From: Annona cherimola
Lineage: Eukaryota; Streptophyta; Magnoliopsida; Magnoliales; Annonaceae
Assembly (NCBI GenBank): GCA_030490835.1
Contig: CM059973.1
Coordinates: 83,157,221 to 83,221,220, forward strand
Length of the DNA: 64,000 bases
Direction: 5' to 3'
The position numbers and the translations under genes were made by a program. How positions within the stretch are numbered: position 1 is the first letter of the stretch; every line of letters starts with the position of its first letter. Positions 12,505 to 25,400 of this stretch are shown one piece after another. Under the pieces are notes generated by a model. It was not told the origin of the DNA and searched no databases. It saw only the letters and a list, made by a program, of their open reading frames with translations.

Positions 12505-12787
12505 GGTGTGTTTAGTAGGTAATAAAACTTTCATATGAAAACTTTTCGGTATAAAATTTTTATTTAGAAACTAATCTATTATGATAAGGATAATGATGAG
12601 ATATAAAAATAATAAAGTTTAAATAGATTGATTTATTGTATGGGTAGTTGTATAAAAATGATTAAAAAATAAGACAATTATATAGGAAGATACAAAGAAA
12701 TAATTTTAGAGTAAGATAGTTATAAAGAATGAAAAATTTTATATTGAAAAGTTTTAGTTTAAAAAGTTTTTGTTAGAAAACATACCC
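12505..12787. mobile_element. Tourist-like MITE, opposite orientation
   Basis: It begins ggtgtgtttagtagg and ends gaaaacatacccta. The interior is the inverted complement of the 10020-10256 landmarks ('atgatgagatataaaa', 'ttgtataaaaatgatta'). A (TA)n tract lies just upstream (12458-12474). Confidence 0.55.
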
Positions 12788-12799
12788 TAAATCTATTCA

Positions 12800-13030
12800 T
12801 ATTATCTAATAATATAATAATTCTTTATAGAATTATTTATCCATGTGAGAATAATGTTTTAAACCAATGATGTTTTAAATGATTTAGATGTTGAAAATAC
12901 AATATAAAAAATGAATATATAAATCATATAATTTTATTATGTTCATTTCATATATAAGGGTTATGAATCTTTTTGATTTGGATGAAATTTAGTCTCGTAA
13001 ATAATCAAATTACTTGATATATAAGGAGTT
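12800..13030. repeat. Partial family-A element
   Basis: It carries 'aataattctttatagaattatttatccatgtgag'-type sequence (in pieces), 'gatttagatgttgaaaata' and 'ttggatgaaatttagtct', all family-A landmarks. Its ends are missing, so it is a truncated copy. Confidence 0.4.
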
Positions 13031-14075
13031 GGTGTGGATTTAACATTCTAATAAAGGTGGAAAACATAAATAAAATCATAAAAAAAGCTTCGGGGCAACT
13101 TGGTCACATGGTAACCATACAAGCAACCATACTTTTCTAAATTATACGTCCAAATCCAATTCCATGTCCACATGAATGTATTTCCACATTCAGCCGCGAA
13201 CACATCAGGGCGATGGTGGATTCTGTCCACATCCGAGAGAGAGCTGACGCCAACTTTCTATTTCAAGCAGCCTTGAATAAAAAAGTGGCGACAATACAGA
13301 ATCTAACGCTGTGGGTGGAGATTTTTGATTTGGCTCGCGCTTTTGACCCGGTGCCGGTGGTGGTGCAGCCTTTCGTCGACTAGCGGCTCATGGCGGCCCG
13401 TGATAGGCCTTTCCAGTTTCCAGTTTCCACCACCCCATTTTCAGCTGCCATGGGATTTTTCATTATGTAATTGAACAACTAGATTTTTTTTACGGTCAAC
13501 AAAAGCAGGCATCTCGTGGACGTAAGTCATATTCGCATGCACATTGGATGAGAGAGAGAGATGAGCAGCATTGCAAAATGTCATGATGGTTTAGAAATAA
13601 TATACAATATTATATCACGATGAGTGGCTAAAGACCCCTAAAATAAAATTTACCAACTTAAATTATATATATTTGTTTGAGTGTGCAGAAATCAGATGTA
13701 CCTGGGAGCTTTCGTCGTTTGGTAACATGATATCATCAAGTCAAGTCGTTTGCAGTATTAGTGGCGATGATGCATGGCTGGTGGACCGTCCAACTCACGC
13801 TCTCCTTTAGTAAGTGGCGGGTGGGGCTATGCAATTATCTCGACGAAGAATCATGTGCCAATAAAGTTATATCTATAGTGTATGTATGTCAAATATGCCT
13901 ACTAATTTTGCGTAAAATTGCTTATTAGGATTTTCTCATATTCCATTGAAATTATCGTAAAATGGCTCAAACGTCTTTATCCTATTCCTTTATGATGTTT
14001 TTCTAAAATAGCTAAAAAATAGTACATATTATTTGCAATAATTATTTTGATATGAAAGCTACCTTTATGTAACTT
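13031..14075. other. Intergenic, nothing recognised
   Basis: No domain-bearing frame is seen. A short (GA)n run lies at about 13550. GC content rises at 13300-13450 without an identifiable exon. Confidence 0.35.
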
Positions 14076-14345
14076 CATTTATTTTTTTTCGCTTGACGAT
14101 TTATATAAAATTCACTTCATTTATTGTATTTAGTATTATTTATAATATCATAAATTTTTTATCATTTGTTAGAATTACTTTGCCTTATGCTATCTACAAA
14201 AATTAATATAATAAATTGATTTGACGCTAAAATATTCATTTTAAAGTCGTACGTTCATTTTTAACACTTGAGTAACCTAGTGACTAACACCGGTATGTAT
14301 GGGTACTTGTATGTGTAAGAGATAGCTCATGTAACTTTAAATATT
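14076..14345. repeat. Partial family-A element
   Basis: The landmarks 'cacttcatttattgtattta', 'tattatttataatatcata' and 'aattaatataataaattga' mark a truncated family-A copy. Confidence 0.4.
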
Positions 14346-14539
14346 TAAAATGAAGCTTATTCTCTTAGTTAAATAAATAATTGTTTTTGAAAATGTTGGT
14401 TTGCGCATCTCCCTAACTTTTGCAAGTAATTGAAATCAGGGAGAAAAAAAGAGTCCCTCAATCATTCAAAAACAAAATATCTTTATAAGAGTCATCCATA
14501 CTAGGGGAAAATTTTCCTACCAGGTATACAACCTAATGC

Positions 14540-14880
14540 TCAGCTATAATGCATGTTTACAGAATTGTGTGTAACAATATTCCCAGTGCGGGATGCATGA
14601 GAAAATTGAGAGCTTTAAAATTTCTGTTGAGATCCTTGATTATGTCAATTAGACTCTCGTTGATGGACAAATTCTTTACATTTATTGTGAGCATATTGTT
14701 TAAGACGAGTGAATCGGTTTCACATACAATCTTCTTCTTGAAGTTCATATTGAATACCACAAAATTCCCAATGCTATTGCATATGATTCCAGACATAGCG
14801 GCTCTGCCTTTCATTTCCATATTCAACATTGGATTGCCACCAATTTTCCATTAGAGTCCCCTTAGCACAACTACTGCACC
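14540..14880 (-). pseudogene. Decayed RNase H-like (RVT_3 type) fragment
   Basis: The minus-strand frame at 14829-14557 contains 'GIICNSIGNFV', which resembles the plant RVT_3 'GIIRNxxGNF' strand. Further on is 'VCETDSLVLNNML', which resembles the conserved 'ESDSxxxVxxL' segment with a catalytic Asp. The region between them is shorter than in intact domains. The final 'RxxNxxAH' helix appears only in another frame ('SRTGNIVTH'), so the fragment is frameshifted. It is probably a remnant of a LINE or of a host gene that took up such a domain. The identification rests on short motifs. Confidence 0.4.
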
Positions 14881-15029
14881 ACAAATCATCCATACTTTTC
14901 ATTCCAACATTTTCATCATTTCAGTAGGGTGAGGGCTTTGAAAATTTAAACAAATAGAACGAAACATTAATTAAAAAGTACCTTATAATTTTATTTAAAC
15001 TTTATAATATTTGCTAATTTGTCAAACTA

Positions 15030-15296
15030 GGGGCGTGTTTGGCAATTGATAGAAAATGTCAAGTTAAAACTTTTTATTCTCCACAACTATTATATTTTTT
15101 AATTATTTTTTTACATTTTCCTATACAACTATCCTACTTTTTAATCATTTCTACACAACTATCCACACAACCAACCTATATATTTTAACTTTATCATATT
15201 TATTACTCATCATTATCTCTATCATATCACATCATTTGATAACTTTTATTTTTCAAAATTTTTCATCAAAAGTTTTATTCATTACCAAATACACTC
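15030..15296. mobile_element. Tourist-like MITE
   Basis: Terminal inverted repeats are ggggcgtgtttggcaa at the left and attaccaaatacactc at the right. The interior carries the family's 'caatcatttctacacaac', 'ctttatcatatttatt' and 'atcacatcattt' landmarks. It is followed by TAA, but no matching TAA precedes it. Confidence 0.6.
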
Positions 15297-16459
15297 TAAA
15301 AGAAATCGATGACACGAGGGTAATTTTGCAGGCATACCATGAAAAGCCTGATGATTCCAGGTGTCTACAAGATGATTCTATGTTATACCTGATACTGTCC
15401 GTTCTATATCGATATTACCGAATTTCTCTGTGATAATATCTATTTATCGGTTATATCGTAAAATAAATTCGAAAGCTTTCGAAAAGCATGCGGATATCGT
15501 TTTCAAGTTTATCTTTTTAACTGGACCCAAAACAATTTTACCAGCCATAATATTGCCGATGAATAAAAATATTAGCCATCCCTGCAATAATTTCACATCA
15601 ACCAGATTTGTTAATTATTTAAATTACGTGTTTAATTATATGTGTTGTCTCAATAACGTAATTAATTTCCATCAGAAAAATAATGTAATTTAATTTGTGG
15701 ACATTTTCAAATCTGTAATTAAAAAGAATAATGGATTTTTTGCAGAGATTTCCTGCCCCACCGACGAAATAATTCATCGGAATTTGGATATGCGTGTGGT
15801 GAGCGGATCTCTCTCCGAGAATCGACTAGAACCGTGTGACACGTGTTTGCCCTGCCGCATCCGTCGACGTGTGCCGCCGCCAAAAAAGCGACTAGCGCAT
15901 TTTGCCTGCAAAAAGCGGCCAGCGTCTCTCATGCAAAGCAGCAAAGCTGATCAATGCCGAACGCATGACCGCGTTTTCTACGTCTGCTTAATTATCTGTT
16001 GTGAGACATTTCAACAAACGACTTCCCTGCTCTCGTTCCATCTCTCTCAAGGACTTCTGCGTCACTAACGCCTTTTTTAACTCAGTGATTGCCATTGACA
16101 CCCACTCTCTGCCTGACTTCGTGTGGAAGCAAGGAATACTCACAACTTCCACTACGAGCCTTCGGTGCTTTTTCTTTGCTCACTATTCTCCATCCATACG
16201 GCGCAGCAGTGGAAAGGCCCCCCATCCAAAGTTCTCTGATTTCTCGATAAGTAACCTACACGTGTTCTTACGCGGTAAGGAATTTAGCTGTTTGCAACTT
16301 CTCTAAATGCATTCCGTAAAAAATTCGCAAAATTTACTATGTTTGAAGAAGGGATGGATGATTCGTAGGAGAAAAGAAGGACCAGAATTGCAATTTACAT
16401 TCGAACCGGCGCCAATCTAACCGGATAGGATTTTGTGTTTCCCGGTGAATCGGTCTGAA
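15297..16459 (+). promoter_or_regulatory. Upstream region of the P4-ATPase gene
   Basis: About 15750-16300 is GC-richer than the flanks and probably holds the promoter and 5' leader. G-box cores CACGTG are visible at 15840-15845 and 16259-16264. A GTAAGG donor-like site follows at about 16274, but I could not find a convincing paired acceptor, so a leader intron is uncertain. Short frames here (about 15697-16306) overlap one another and have no recognised domain. No clear TATA box could be assigned. Confidence 0.35.
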
Positions 16460-19400
16460 ATGGCGGGGGGACGGCGGAGGCGGATACTGTTGAGCAAGAT
16501 CTACAGCTTCTCGTGTATCCGTCCGTCATTTAGGCTCGACCATTCCCAGATTGGGCAAAAGGGTTATTCTCGAGTGGTGTTTTGCAATGATCCTGACAAT
16601 CCGGAGGCGGCGAATTTGAACTATTGCGACAATTATGTTTCCACGACAAAGTACACACTGGCGAATTTCATTCCCAAGTCGTTGTTCGAGCAGTTCCGAC
16701 GGGTTGCAAATATATACTTTCTCATAGTGGCATGCGTTTCTTTTAGCCCGTTGGCACCATACCGGGCGGTGAGTGTTCTTTTGCCTCTGTTGGTGGTCAT
16801 TGGGGCTACAATGGCCAAGGAGGCTGTTGAAGATTGGCGGCGGAAGAAGCAGGTATTTTGCCCTTTCTCTCACCAGCAGCCTTTTGTAGCTTTTTGAATG
16901 CACTAATGAGCAATGCTCCCTTTAAAATTCAAGAAAAAGGAAAAATCCTCTATTTGGTAAGCAGGTATTTTGTCCTCTCTCTCGCCAGCAGCCTTTTATA
17001 GCCTTTTTGAATGCAGTAATGAGCAATGTTCGCTTTAAAATTCAAGAAAAAGGAACAATCCTCTATTTGGTAGCCGTAATCGTCATATTACTATTAATAT
17101 ATTTACTACAACCTCAAGTCTCTGCATTCCTTGTCTTTTCCTCATACCGTATCTTTTATGCATTCAGTCTTCAGCTATTCCGTCTACCAAGTGTAGTCCA
17201 TGAATGTAGTGCATGTGGCTTACTCGATTTATAATGATTTGTTGGTGACATTATGATAAACTAAAGTAGTGGAATTATGGTCATTGATTTGGAAGAAACC
17301 TACAAGGCTTACGCTCTTGATTTTTGAATCTGAAAGTGGAGATGGGGTTTGTCTGCTTGTTAGATGTTTTATCTGATGTGGTTGTCATGGATTGGTCTTG
17401 CCCCAACATGATCTTTGGCAAACACACCGATGTGCCAATTTAGCCAATAAATATCAGGCCATTTTGGACGTTTAAGGTGTTGGGGACACAAGAAACATTC
17501 TTAGGTCGAGGATTTTCTACTTCCTTCATGAATCAGGTTGTTTTGGGAATAAATAATGAAATCAAACTCAAAATTTTCAGGATGTCGAAGTCAATAATCG
17601 GATAACTAAAGCTTATGGCAATGATCACACTTTTCATGAAACCAAGTGGAAGAAACTGAGGGTTGGGGATCTCGTTAAGGTGCAGAAAGATGAATTCTTC
17701 CCAGCTGATCTACTACTGCTCTCATCAAGTTATGACGATGGCATTTGTTATGTTGAAACCATGAACCTTGATGGCGAAACCAATCTAAAGCTTAAGCAGA
17801 GTCTAGAAGTTACAGCTACTTTGCAGGATGAAAAATCATTCCAGAAATTTAAGGCTGTGATCAAGTGTGAGGATCCAAATGACAACCTGTACAGCTTTGT
17901 GGGAAGTCTCTATTATGATGGTCATCAATATCCTCTTTCTCCCCAACAGATCCTTCTGAGGGATTCAAAGATTCGGAACACTGAAAATATATATGGTGTG
18001 GTGATTTTCACTGGGCATGACACGAAGGTGATGCAGAATGCTACAGACCCTCCTTCCAAGAGGAGTAAAGTTGAGAAAAGGATGGACAAAATAATCTACT
18101 TGCTTTTCAGTATTCTAGTCCTGATCTCTTCTATAGGATCTGCTTTGTTTGGAATTAAAACTAATGAGGATGTTAGTGGTGGAAAGTTGAAAAGGTGGTA
18201 CCTTAGACCAGACGACTCAGTTGTATTTTTTGATCCCAAAAGTGCAGCATTGGCAGGATTTTTTCATTTTCTAACAGCCCTTATGTTGTATGGTTACTTC
18301 ATACCAATATCCTTGTATGTTTCCATAGAAATTGTGAAGGTTCTACAAAGTGTATTTATTAACCAAGATGTGAATATGTACTACGAAGAAACGGACAGGC
18401 CAGCACGTGCTCGAACATCAAATTTGAATGAAGAACTGGGTCAGGTTCATACCATTCTGTCTGATAAAACTGGTACATTGACATGCAACTCTATGGAATT
18501 CTTGAAGTGCTCCATTGCAGGTGTGCCTTATGGGCGTGGTGTGACAGAAGTAGAGAGAGCAATGGCTAGAAAGATAAAGAAGGATGTGCCCGAGTTTCAG
18601 AATAATTTTAGAGAGCAGAACAGTGATGCTTTCGACTCAAAACCACCAATTAAGGGTTTCAACTTTAGAGATGAACGCATTATGAATGGGCAGTGGGTGA
18701 AGGAGCCTAATGCAGATGTCATAAAAATGTTCTTTCTTGTATTAGCTATCTGCCATACCGCCATTCCTGAGGTGGATCAGCAATCTGGTGATATTACATA
18801 TGAAGCTGAATCTCCGGATGAGGCTGCTTTTGTAATAGCTGCAAGGGAGCTGGGCTTCGAATTCTATGAAAGAATTCAGACAAGCATCTCATTGCGTGAG
18901 CTGGATGCCAAAACAGGCAGAAAGATCAATAGGTGAACTTTTACACTATGAGAACCCCTTGCTTCATGGTTTATGTAGTTTATTTGCTAATTTTCACTTC
19001 ATTTTTTTTCCATGTTTTGATTTCTAAATTCAGGACATATAAGCTTCTTCAGGTCTTAGAGTTCAGTAGTTCTCATAAGAGAATGTCTGTGATTGTGAGG
19101 AATGAAGAGGGCCAGCTGTTCCTCCTCTGCAAAGGTGCAGACAGGCAAGTTTTTTACACATTCACTCGTTGGGAAAATGAGGAACAGAGGCATGGTGCAG
19201 ATTAAGTATGATTTGATGTTCCATCATTGACAAAAATACAGTTTGCGTTCATGTTGGTTCCCATACAGTTCAAATGGTGTGGAATCTGGATAGAAGTCAT
19301 ATTTCACTTGTATGGTGTTAATGCATGGATAAACCAGAACTATTTGTGGTCCAGGGCATTCACTTGATGGGCAAAGATCAAGTGGGGTTAGATTTCCAAG

Positions 19401-22400
19401 TTTTGTGATTCTTGTTAGATCAATAGTTTGGTTTGCTAAGCATTGAATTCCATCAGGAAAAAGTGCTAAAGTCACACATGCATCCATGCACCAAGAAATT
19501 GTAATTTCTCTCTGTAACCAAATTTCTTTTCATTCAGTGTAATGTTCGAGAGGCTTTCTGATGATGGGCGGATGTTTGAAGCCAGGACAAAAGAACACAT
19601 CAATGAATATGCTGATGCAGGTCTCAGAACCTTAGTAATTGCATATCGTGAGCTTAATGAAGAAGAATACAATACATGGCAGGAGGAATTCTTGAAGGCC
19701 AAAAATTCTGTCAGTGCAGAACGTGAAGAACTGGTGGATACAGCTGCCGAGCAAATTGAGAAGGATCTGATTCTCCTTGGTGTCACAGCTGTGGAAGACA
19801 AGTTGCAGAAGGGGGTATTGCCTTTCTGTCCTGCAGTTCATATATTTCACTTTATCTTCTGGTTTGTTGATCTGTTAATTTTTTCAACATTTTTTCTTAG
19901 CTTTTCAGCCCCGGAAGGATTTCTATCCAATATGGACCAGGATGGTCTCAATATTGGTATCATACACCATATCTATTAGTTTTCTAGGCAACTGATACGG
20001 CATCTGGTACCAATATCCAGAATGTGGCTATCTCCCTCCCTCTCCTTTACTGAAAGGATTCCTTTGAAATCAGCACTCTCTCTTCTACCAGCCACATGGT
20101 TGCACAAGACTACTGTTCCCATGGAGATGGAGGGCCTGCTTTATTTATCTTCACATTGAGGCACACTCGTTAGCATGATTGATGTACCATGGTAGTTTTT
20201 TGTTAAAAATTTAAGGTTTATTTATGAAATTGATGTAGCACAGTAGGATGAAAATAGGGGGGAAAAAGAGGAAAGATCTTCTTAGGGGATGAGAAGGGAT
20301 GAAAGTGGAGAAATTAAGATGAATTTAGGGAATATGGGACAGAATTAAGGAATACCATGGAACCTGATTTATCAACTTCAATGTAAAACCTAAAACGATA
20401 TATCTATTTACAGAATAAAGAGTAATATCGATGCAAATCTTAACAGGATGAGGACTCATTAAATAAATGAAAGGATACAATCTAAACTTCTTACTAAGGA
20501 TTTGTTTGTTTAGTAACAACATTTTTCAACTTAAAACTTTTCACTCTCCACAGCTACCTTATTTTAATTATTTATTCATATCTTACTGTACAACTACTCT
20601 ACTTTTCAATCATTTCTACAAAAATCACCTATACAACTAACATATCTATTTTAACTTTATTCTCTTTGCTCCTTATTATTACCCTTATCATATTATATTA
20701 TTTTTTCTTATTTCAAAAACTTTTACACCAAAAACTTTTCATTCAAAAGTTTTATCGTTTCCCAAACACATCCTAAATATACAATAACCCTAAAAATAAC
20801 AGAATTTTCAAATAACATATCCGCTCTAATTTTTAAAAAAAAATGTGCTGCATCATTCTTCCAGTCTGTAGAAACTCATTCTCAAGTTTGGATTGTCCTC
20901 TGCATTGATGATTACTCTTATAATGACATCCCTTTGTCTTACACACAGGTTCCTGAGTGCATTGACAAACTTGCTCAAGCTGGAATCAAGTTGTGGGTTC
21001 TAACCGGCGATAAAATGGAAACTGCAATCAATATTGGGTCTGTTTTACTATGCCTTTTTTATACTTCGCAGCGCGAAATATCATAAGCCTGGTATCTATC
21101 TTCTTTTTTATGATAACTATCTTATGCTGTAACTCAAGGAGATACTGCAGGTACGCATGTAGCCTGCTAAGACAAGGGATGAAACAGATTGTGATAACAC
21201 TGGATAGACCAGATATCAATGCTTTGGAGAAACAAGGGGACAAAAGTGTTCTTGCAAAGGTATGCAGAAATATCTGGGATGTATTCATTAAAAAAAAAAA
21301 AAAATTGAAAATTTCCAGTATGGCAATTGTTTTCTGGTCCATCAATCTTTTTCAAATCTTAAATTTCTAGTTTGTTTCTGCATTTTATAGTACATTGGTT
21401 GCTTTCAATCTAGATAGTTTCCAGCCTAATGTGATGTAAATCATGTAATATCATATTACTGTTATTATGTTTGAAACAGGCATTTTCTGTAAATGTGTAA
21501 AAAGGACCCGACACATTATCTGTGAATAATAGTTATGAATATTCTCATGATTTGGCATGTATATTAACTTCCCTGTACGCATTATTCTTGAAACCTGAAT
21601 TTTTTTTTTAATAAAAAATTACAATCATCTGGATCTCTCTCAGGCTTTGCGGGAAAGCATCATAAAGCAAATAGATGAAGCAAAATATCAAGTCAATACA
21701 GCAAAACAAAACTCTGTTGCTTCTGCTCTTATCATTGATGGAAAGTCTTTGGGGTTTGCTCTCATGGGAGAGTTAGACAGCTCATTTTTGGAGCTTGCAA
21801 TTGATTGTGCTTCTGTTATATGCTGCCGATCTTCACCAAAACAGAAGGCATTGGTGAGTGCTAACTTATGGGGTTTATTTGTGTTTCTGAAAATAGTTTA
21901 CCAAAAGTTCAAGAGAGTGTTCGTTGTCACTAATGTGAAAGATAATCTGATATAAATGTGGAATTGCAGGTCACGCGGATGGTCAAAAAGGGAACTGGAA
22001 AGACAACCCTAGCAATTGGGGATGGAGCAAATGATGTTGGCATGCTTTTAGAAGCTGATATTGGAGTTGGCATCAGTGGTGTTGAGGGGATGCAGGTCCT
22101 GATAGTTTTTTCTGCAGTAAAAATTCGTGTGTGCATTTGGCTATCTATGTTGCTTCTGTATTCTGCTATTGTCTATAGCCTTATGAAGCAGTGACCGCAC
22201 CCATAAGATTTTATATTTCACAAATAATTGCAGTTCTTCTAGCTACTAGCAATTTGCCTGTCTTGTTAATATGATGAATACATTGATCTACTATTTAAAT
22301 TAATCATGTAAAAGCTTTTGGGTAGATAAGGGCTTTGCCTTAAATCTAAGAAATCATTTTTAAATTTCGGACTACTTTGGGCTACTTTAGCAATCATCTG

Positions 22401-25400
22401 AGTTTCCATTCTTGATGGAGATGGTTACCCCTCTTTATTTGGTAATGCTTTAACTGCAATCTCCAACACCTCAAATTTGCAGACTTTCATTTAAAATTTG
22501 TTAGAAAGAAAACAAGTTCTTACCATTTTGGGTACCTGCTAGTATGTAGCATGAACGGGTTTTGAACATTATTGAATGACTAGGAGATGAATGCCTCACT
22601 TCCAGTTACTTCCAGTTAAACTTGATGGTACGATGGAAACTTTTCAACTTTGTATGTAATTGGGACTATATTATGTGGTAAGGCACCCACTAAGGCTTCA
22701 AATTTGTATATTCTCGTATGAACGTTTTGCTCTTAACTGTTTTCCTGCTGCACTTCCAATATTGTTTGCTCTTTTCTTGAGCTGCGTAACTTCATCAATA
22801 CAAGCTTAGTTTGCGTCTGCATGTTGTTGCCTATACTTTCAATATTTTTTGCTGTTTTGCTTAGCTATTTAACTTTACACAAGCTATATCAGGTTGCAAC
22901 ACTACTTGCTGCTTTCCTTGAGCTATATAACTTCTTTGACATCAGATCAGTATGAGTCCATGTTGACTGGGCCCTGGAAGTACTACCTACCTTCTAGGAG
23001 AATTGTTCTTTAGCTTGTATCCTTGTTTTTTCAATACCTTTTCTTCATGGCTAGGTCTGAATATTGCAATGAGGAAGCAATTGGAAGTATCTTCCATTTA
23101 GTTTTTTTTAAACTATGTCAGCCAGGCTGCTTGTTCTTGTTATAAGCTATTGTCCTCATTCCAGTGGCACTTCCAATCATTCCCCAAGTCTCAATTACAA
23201 TAGCAAACTTGAACAGAAAGAAATAACTTTTCTATGTTATGCATGCATACTGTCTTGTATATGAGTTGGAGTCATGCGCTTAATAACTTATTGTGATTCT
23301 GCAATGCAGGCTGTTATGTCCAGTGACTTTGCAATAGCCCAGTTCCGGTTTTTGGAGCAACTGCTGCTTGCGCATGGTCATTGGTGCTATAGGCGAATAA
23401 CAATGATGGTATGTCTTTTCAGCAATCTTTTCATCCACGAACTTGAAGAATATTTTAACCTTTATTTTTTTCTCAAAATGACCATCTTTAGTTTGCTAAA
23501 TGACTATGATAGCTTGACCATCTTGTTGAGTCTGTATTCTTTTTATCCTAACTGGCAGCCCTGAATGACAGAATTTCTAATTTTTCAAATTCCTGTCCTT
23601 AGACTGCATTATCAATTTGTATCTCCCAAAACCATTGTGACTGCAAGTCTACGATGCTCAGTTCTTTTGGACATTTTTTTCTGGGCATCTATACACTTCT
23701 GTGCTCATAGAAATGTGGATGAGGTCTTGGCTATAGTGGTCAGAATTCCCTTCTAATTAATCAGTTAATTTACTTCTTGCAGATATGCTACTTCTTCTAT
23801 AAGAACATGACGTTTGGTTTTACGCTATTTTGCTTTGAGGCTTATGCTTCCTTCTCTGGGCAACCTGCCTATAATGATTGGTACCTGTCCTTCTACAATG
23901 TGTTCTTCACATCACTTCCTGTGATTGCTTTTGGTGTATTTGATCAAGATGTATCTGCTGATCTATGCCTTAAGGTAAGATGATTTCTCACTACAGTCAT
24001 TCCAAGAAGTGCATTCTTATCAACTCCAGAGCCCTTCATGCACAGGGGATCCACATGGGCTTAATGGGTGCAATTTAAAATTTGAAAATTATATGTTTGG
24101 CAATGAGGGAAAAGAAAGAGCTTTTCTCCAGCTTTTCCGCATTTTTTATACAACTAACATACTTTTTTGTATAACTATCCTATCCATTTAAAATTTTTCC
24201 CCCTTTACTCCTAATCATTCCCCTATCAGATCACATCATTCTCTCACTTTTTCCATACTCTTTTCTCCCACAAACTCTGGGATACAAAATGCATATAGCA
24301 TGCATGCTTGGGTATTTTTGGATTGTTCATTTGTTAGTTTGTAGATTTATGAATGTGGAAGAGGTCCATTGTTCTATGGTTCCGACCCTTAGTTTGATGT
24401 GCTTCTTGTGACCTGCTTTGCATACTTGCCCCCATCTCATATAGGGGAGAGTCATAGCTATCCCTAGCATGGGTCAGTTGTGGCATGTTTTGCTGTATTG
24501 CGGCCAACGAGGTGGAAGTATATCCAGGGAGGCACTTTTTTTTTTTTTTAAACAAAGAAGCCCGAACCTTCGGTTAGTTAATGAATTCTTAAATAAAGCA
24601 AGTGAAAGGATTGGGAGCATGTTTTTGAACTTTAATACAACTACTTTCTGATATTATTTGTATGAACATTGTAGCTTTTATATGCCTTTCCGAGAAATAG
24701 TGCAGCTAGTGCTTGAGGTAATAACGTGGGCTAGAGAATTGGATGCCATATCGTAGGTTGTGGACCTTAGAATGGATCCATTAAATGGGTTTTTGGTTTC
24801 TTTTTTAGTTTTCTTCTCTTTCTTTTGAATTTTTGACCAAATGGGGATCAGTAATCAGAAGTCTAAAGAAATTGTTTGCTGTATAATTCACGCTTATTTT
24901 GAAGAAGTTTATTTCCTGCAGTATCCCCTATTGCATCAAGAAGGTGTGCAAAACATGCTCTTCAGCTGGTATCGCATACTTGGGTGGATGTTCAATGGAT
25001 TTTGCAGCTCCATCATCATCTTCTTCTTGGCAATCAGCTCTATCCTCAACCAGGCCTTCCGGCAGGATGGCCATGTTGCTGGGTATGCAGAACTTGGTGT
25101 CACCATGTACACATGTGTTGTCTGGACAGTAAACTGCCAGATGGCTCTCATTGTCAACTACTTCACATGGATCCACCATGTTGTCATTTGGGGAAGCATC
25201 ATCTTCTGGTACATCTTCTTAACCATTTATGGGTTCATCCCACCCACAATATCCACAACAGCTTACAAGGTTCTGGTGGAAGTCTGCACTCCAAGCCCCC
25301 TTTACTGGCTATCAACGCTTGTCATTGTGGTGTCTGCCCTTCTACCATATTTTTCCTTCTCTGCTGTGCAGACATGGTTCTTTCCACCATACCACAGCAC

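Noticed and set aside
14549..14854. Plus-strand 101-codon frame
   Set aside because: It is antisense to the RNase H-like fragment, and the recognisable motifs are on the minus strand.
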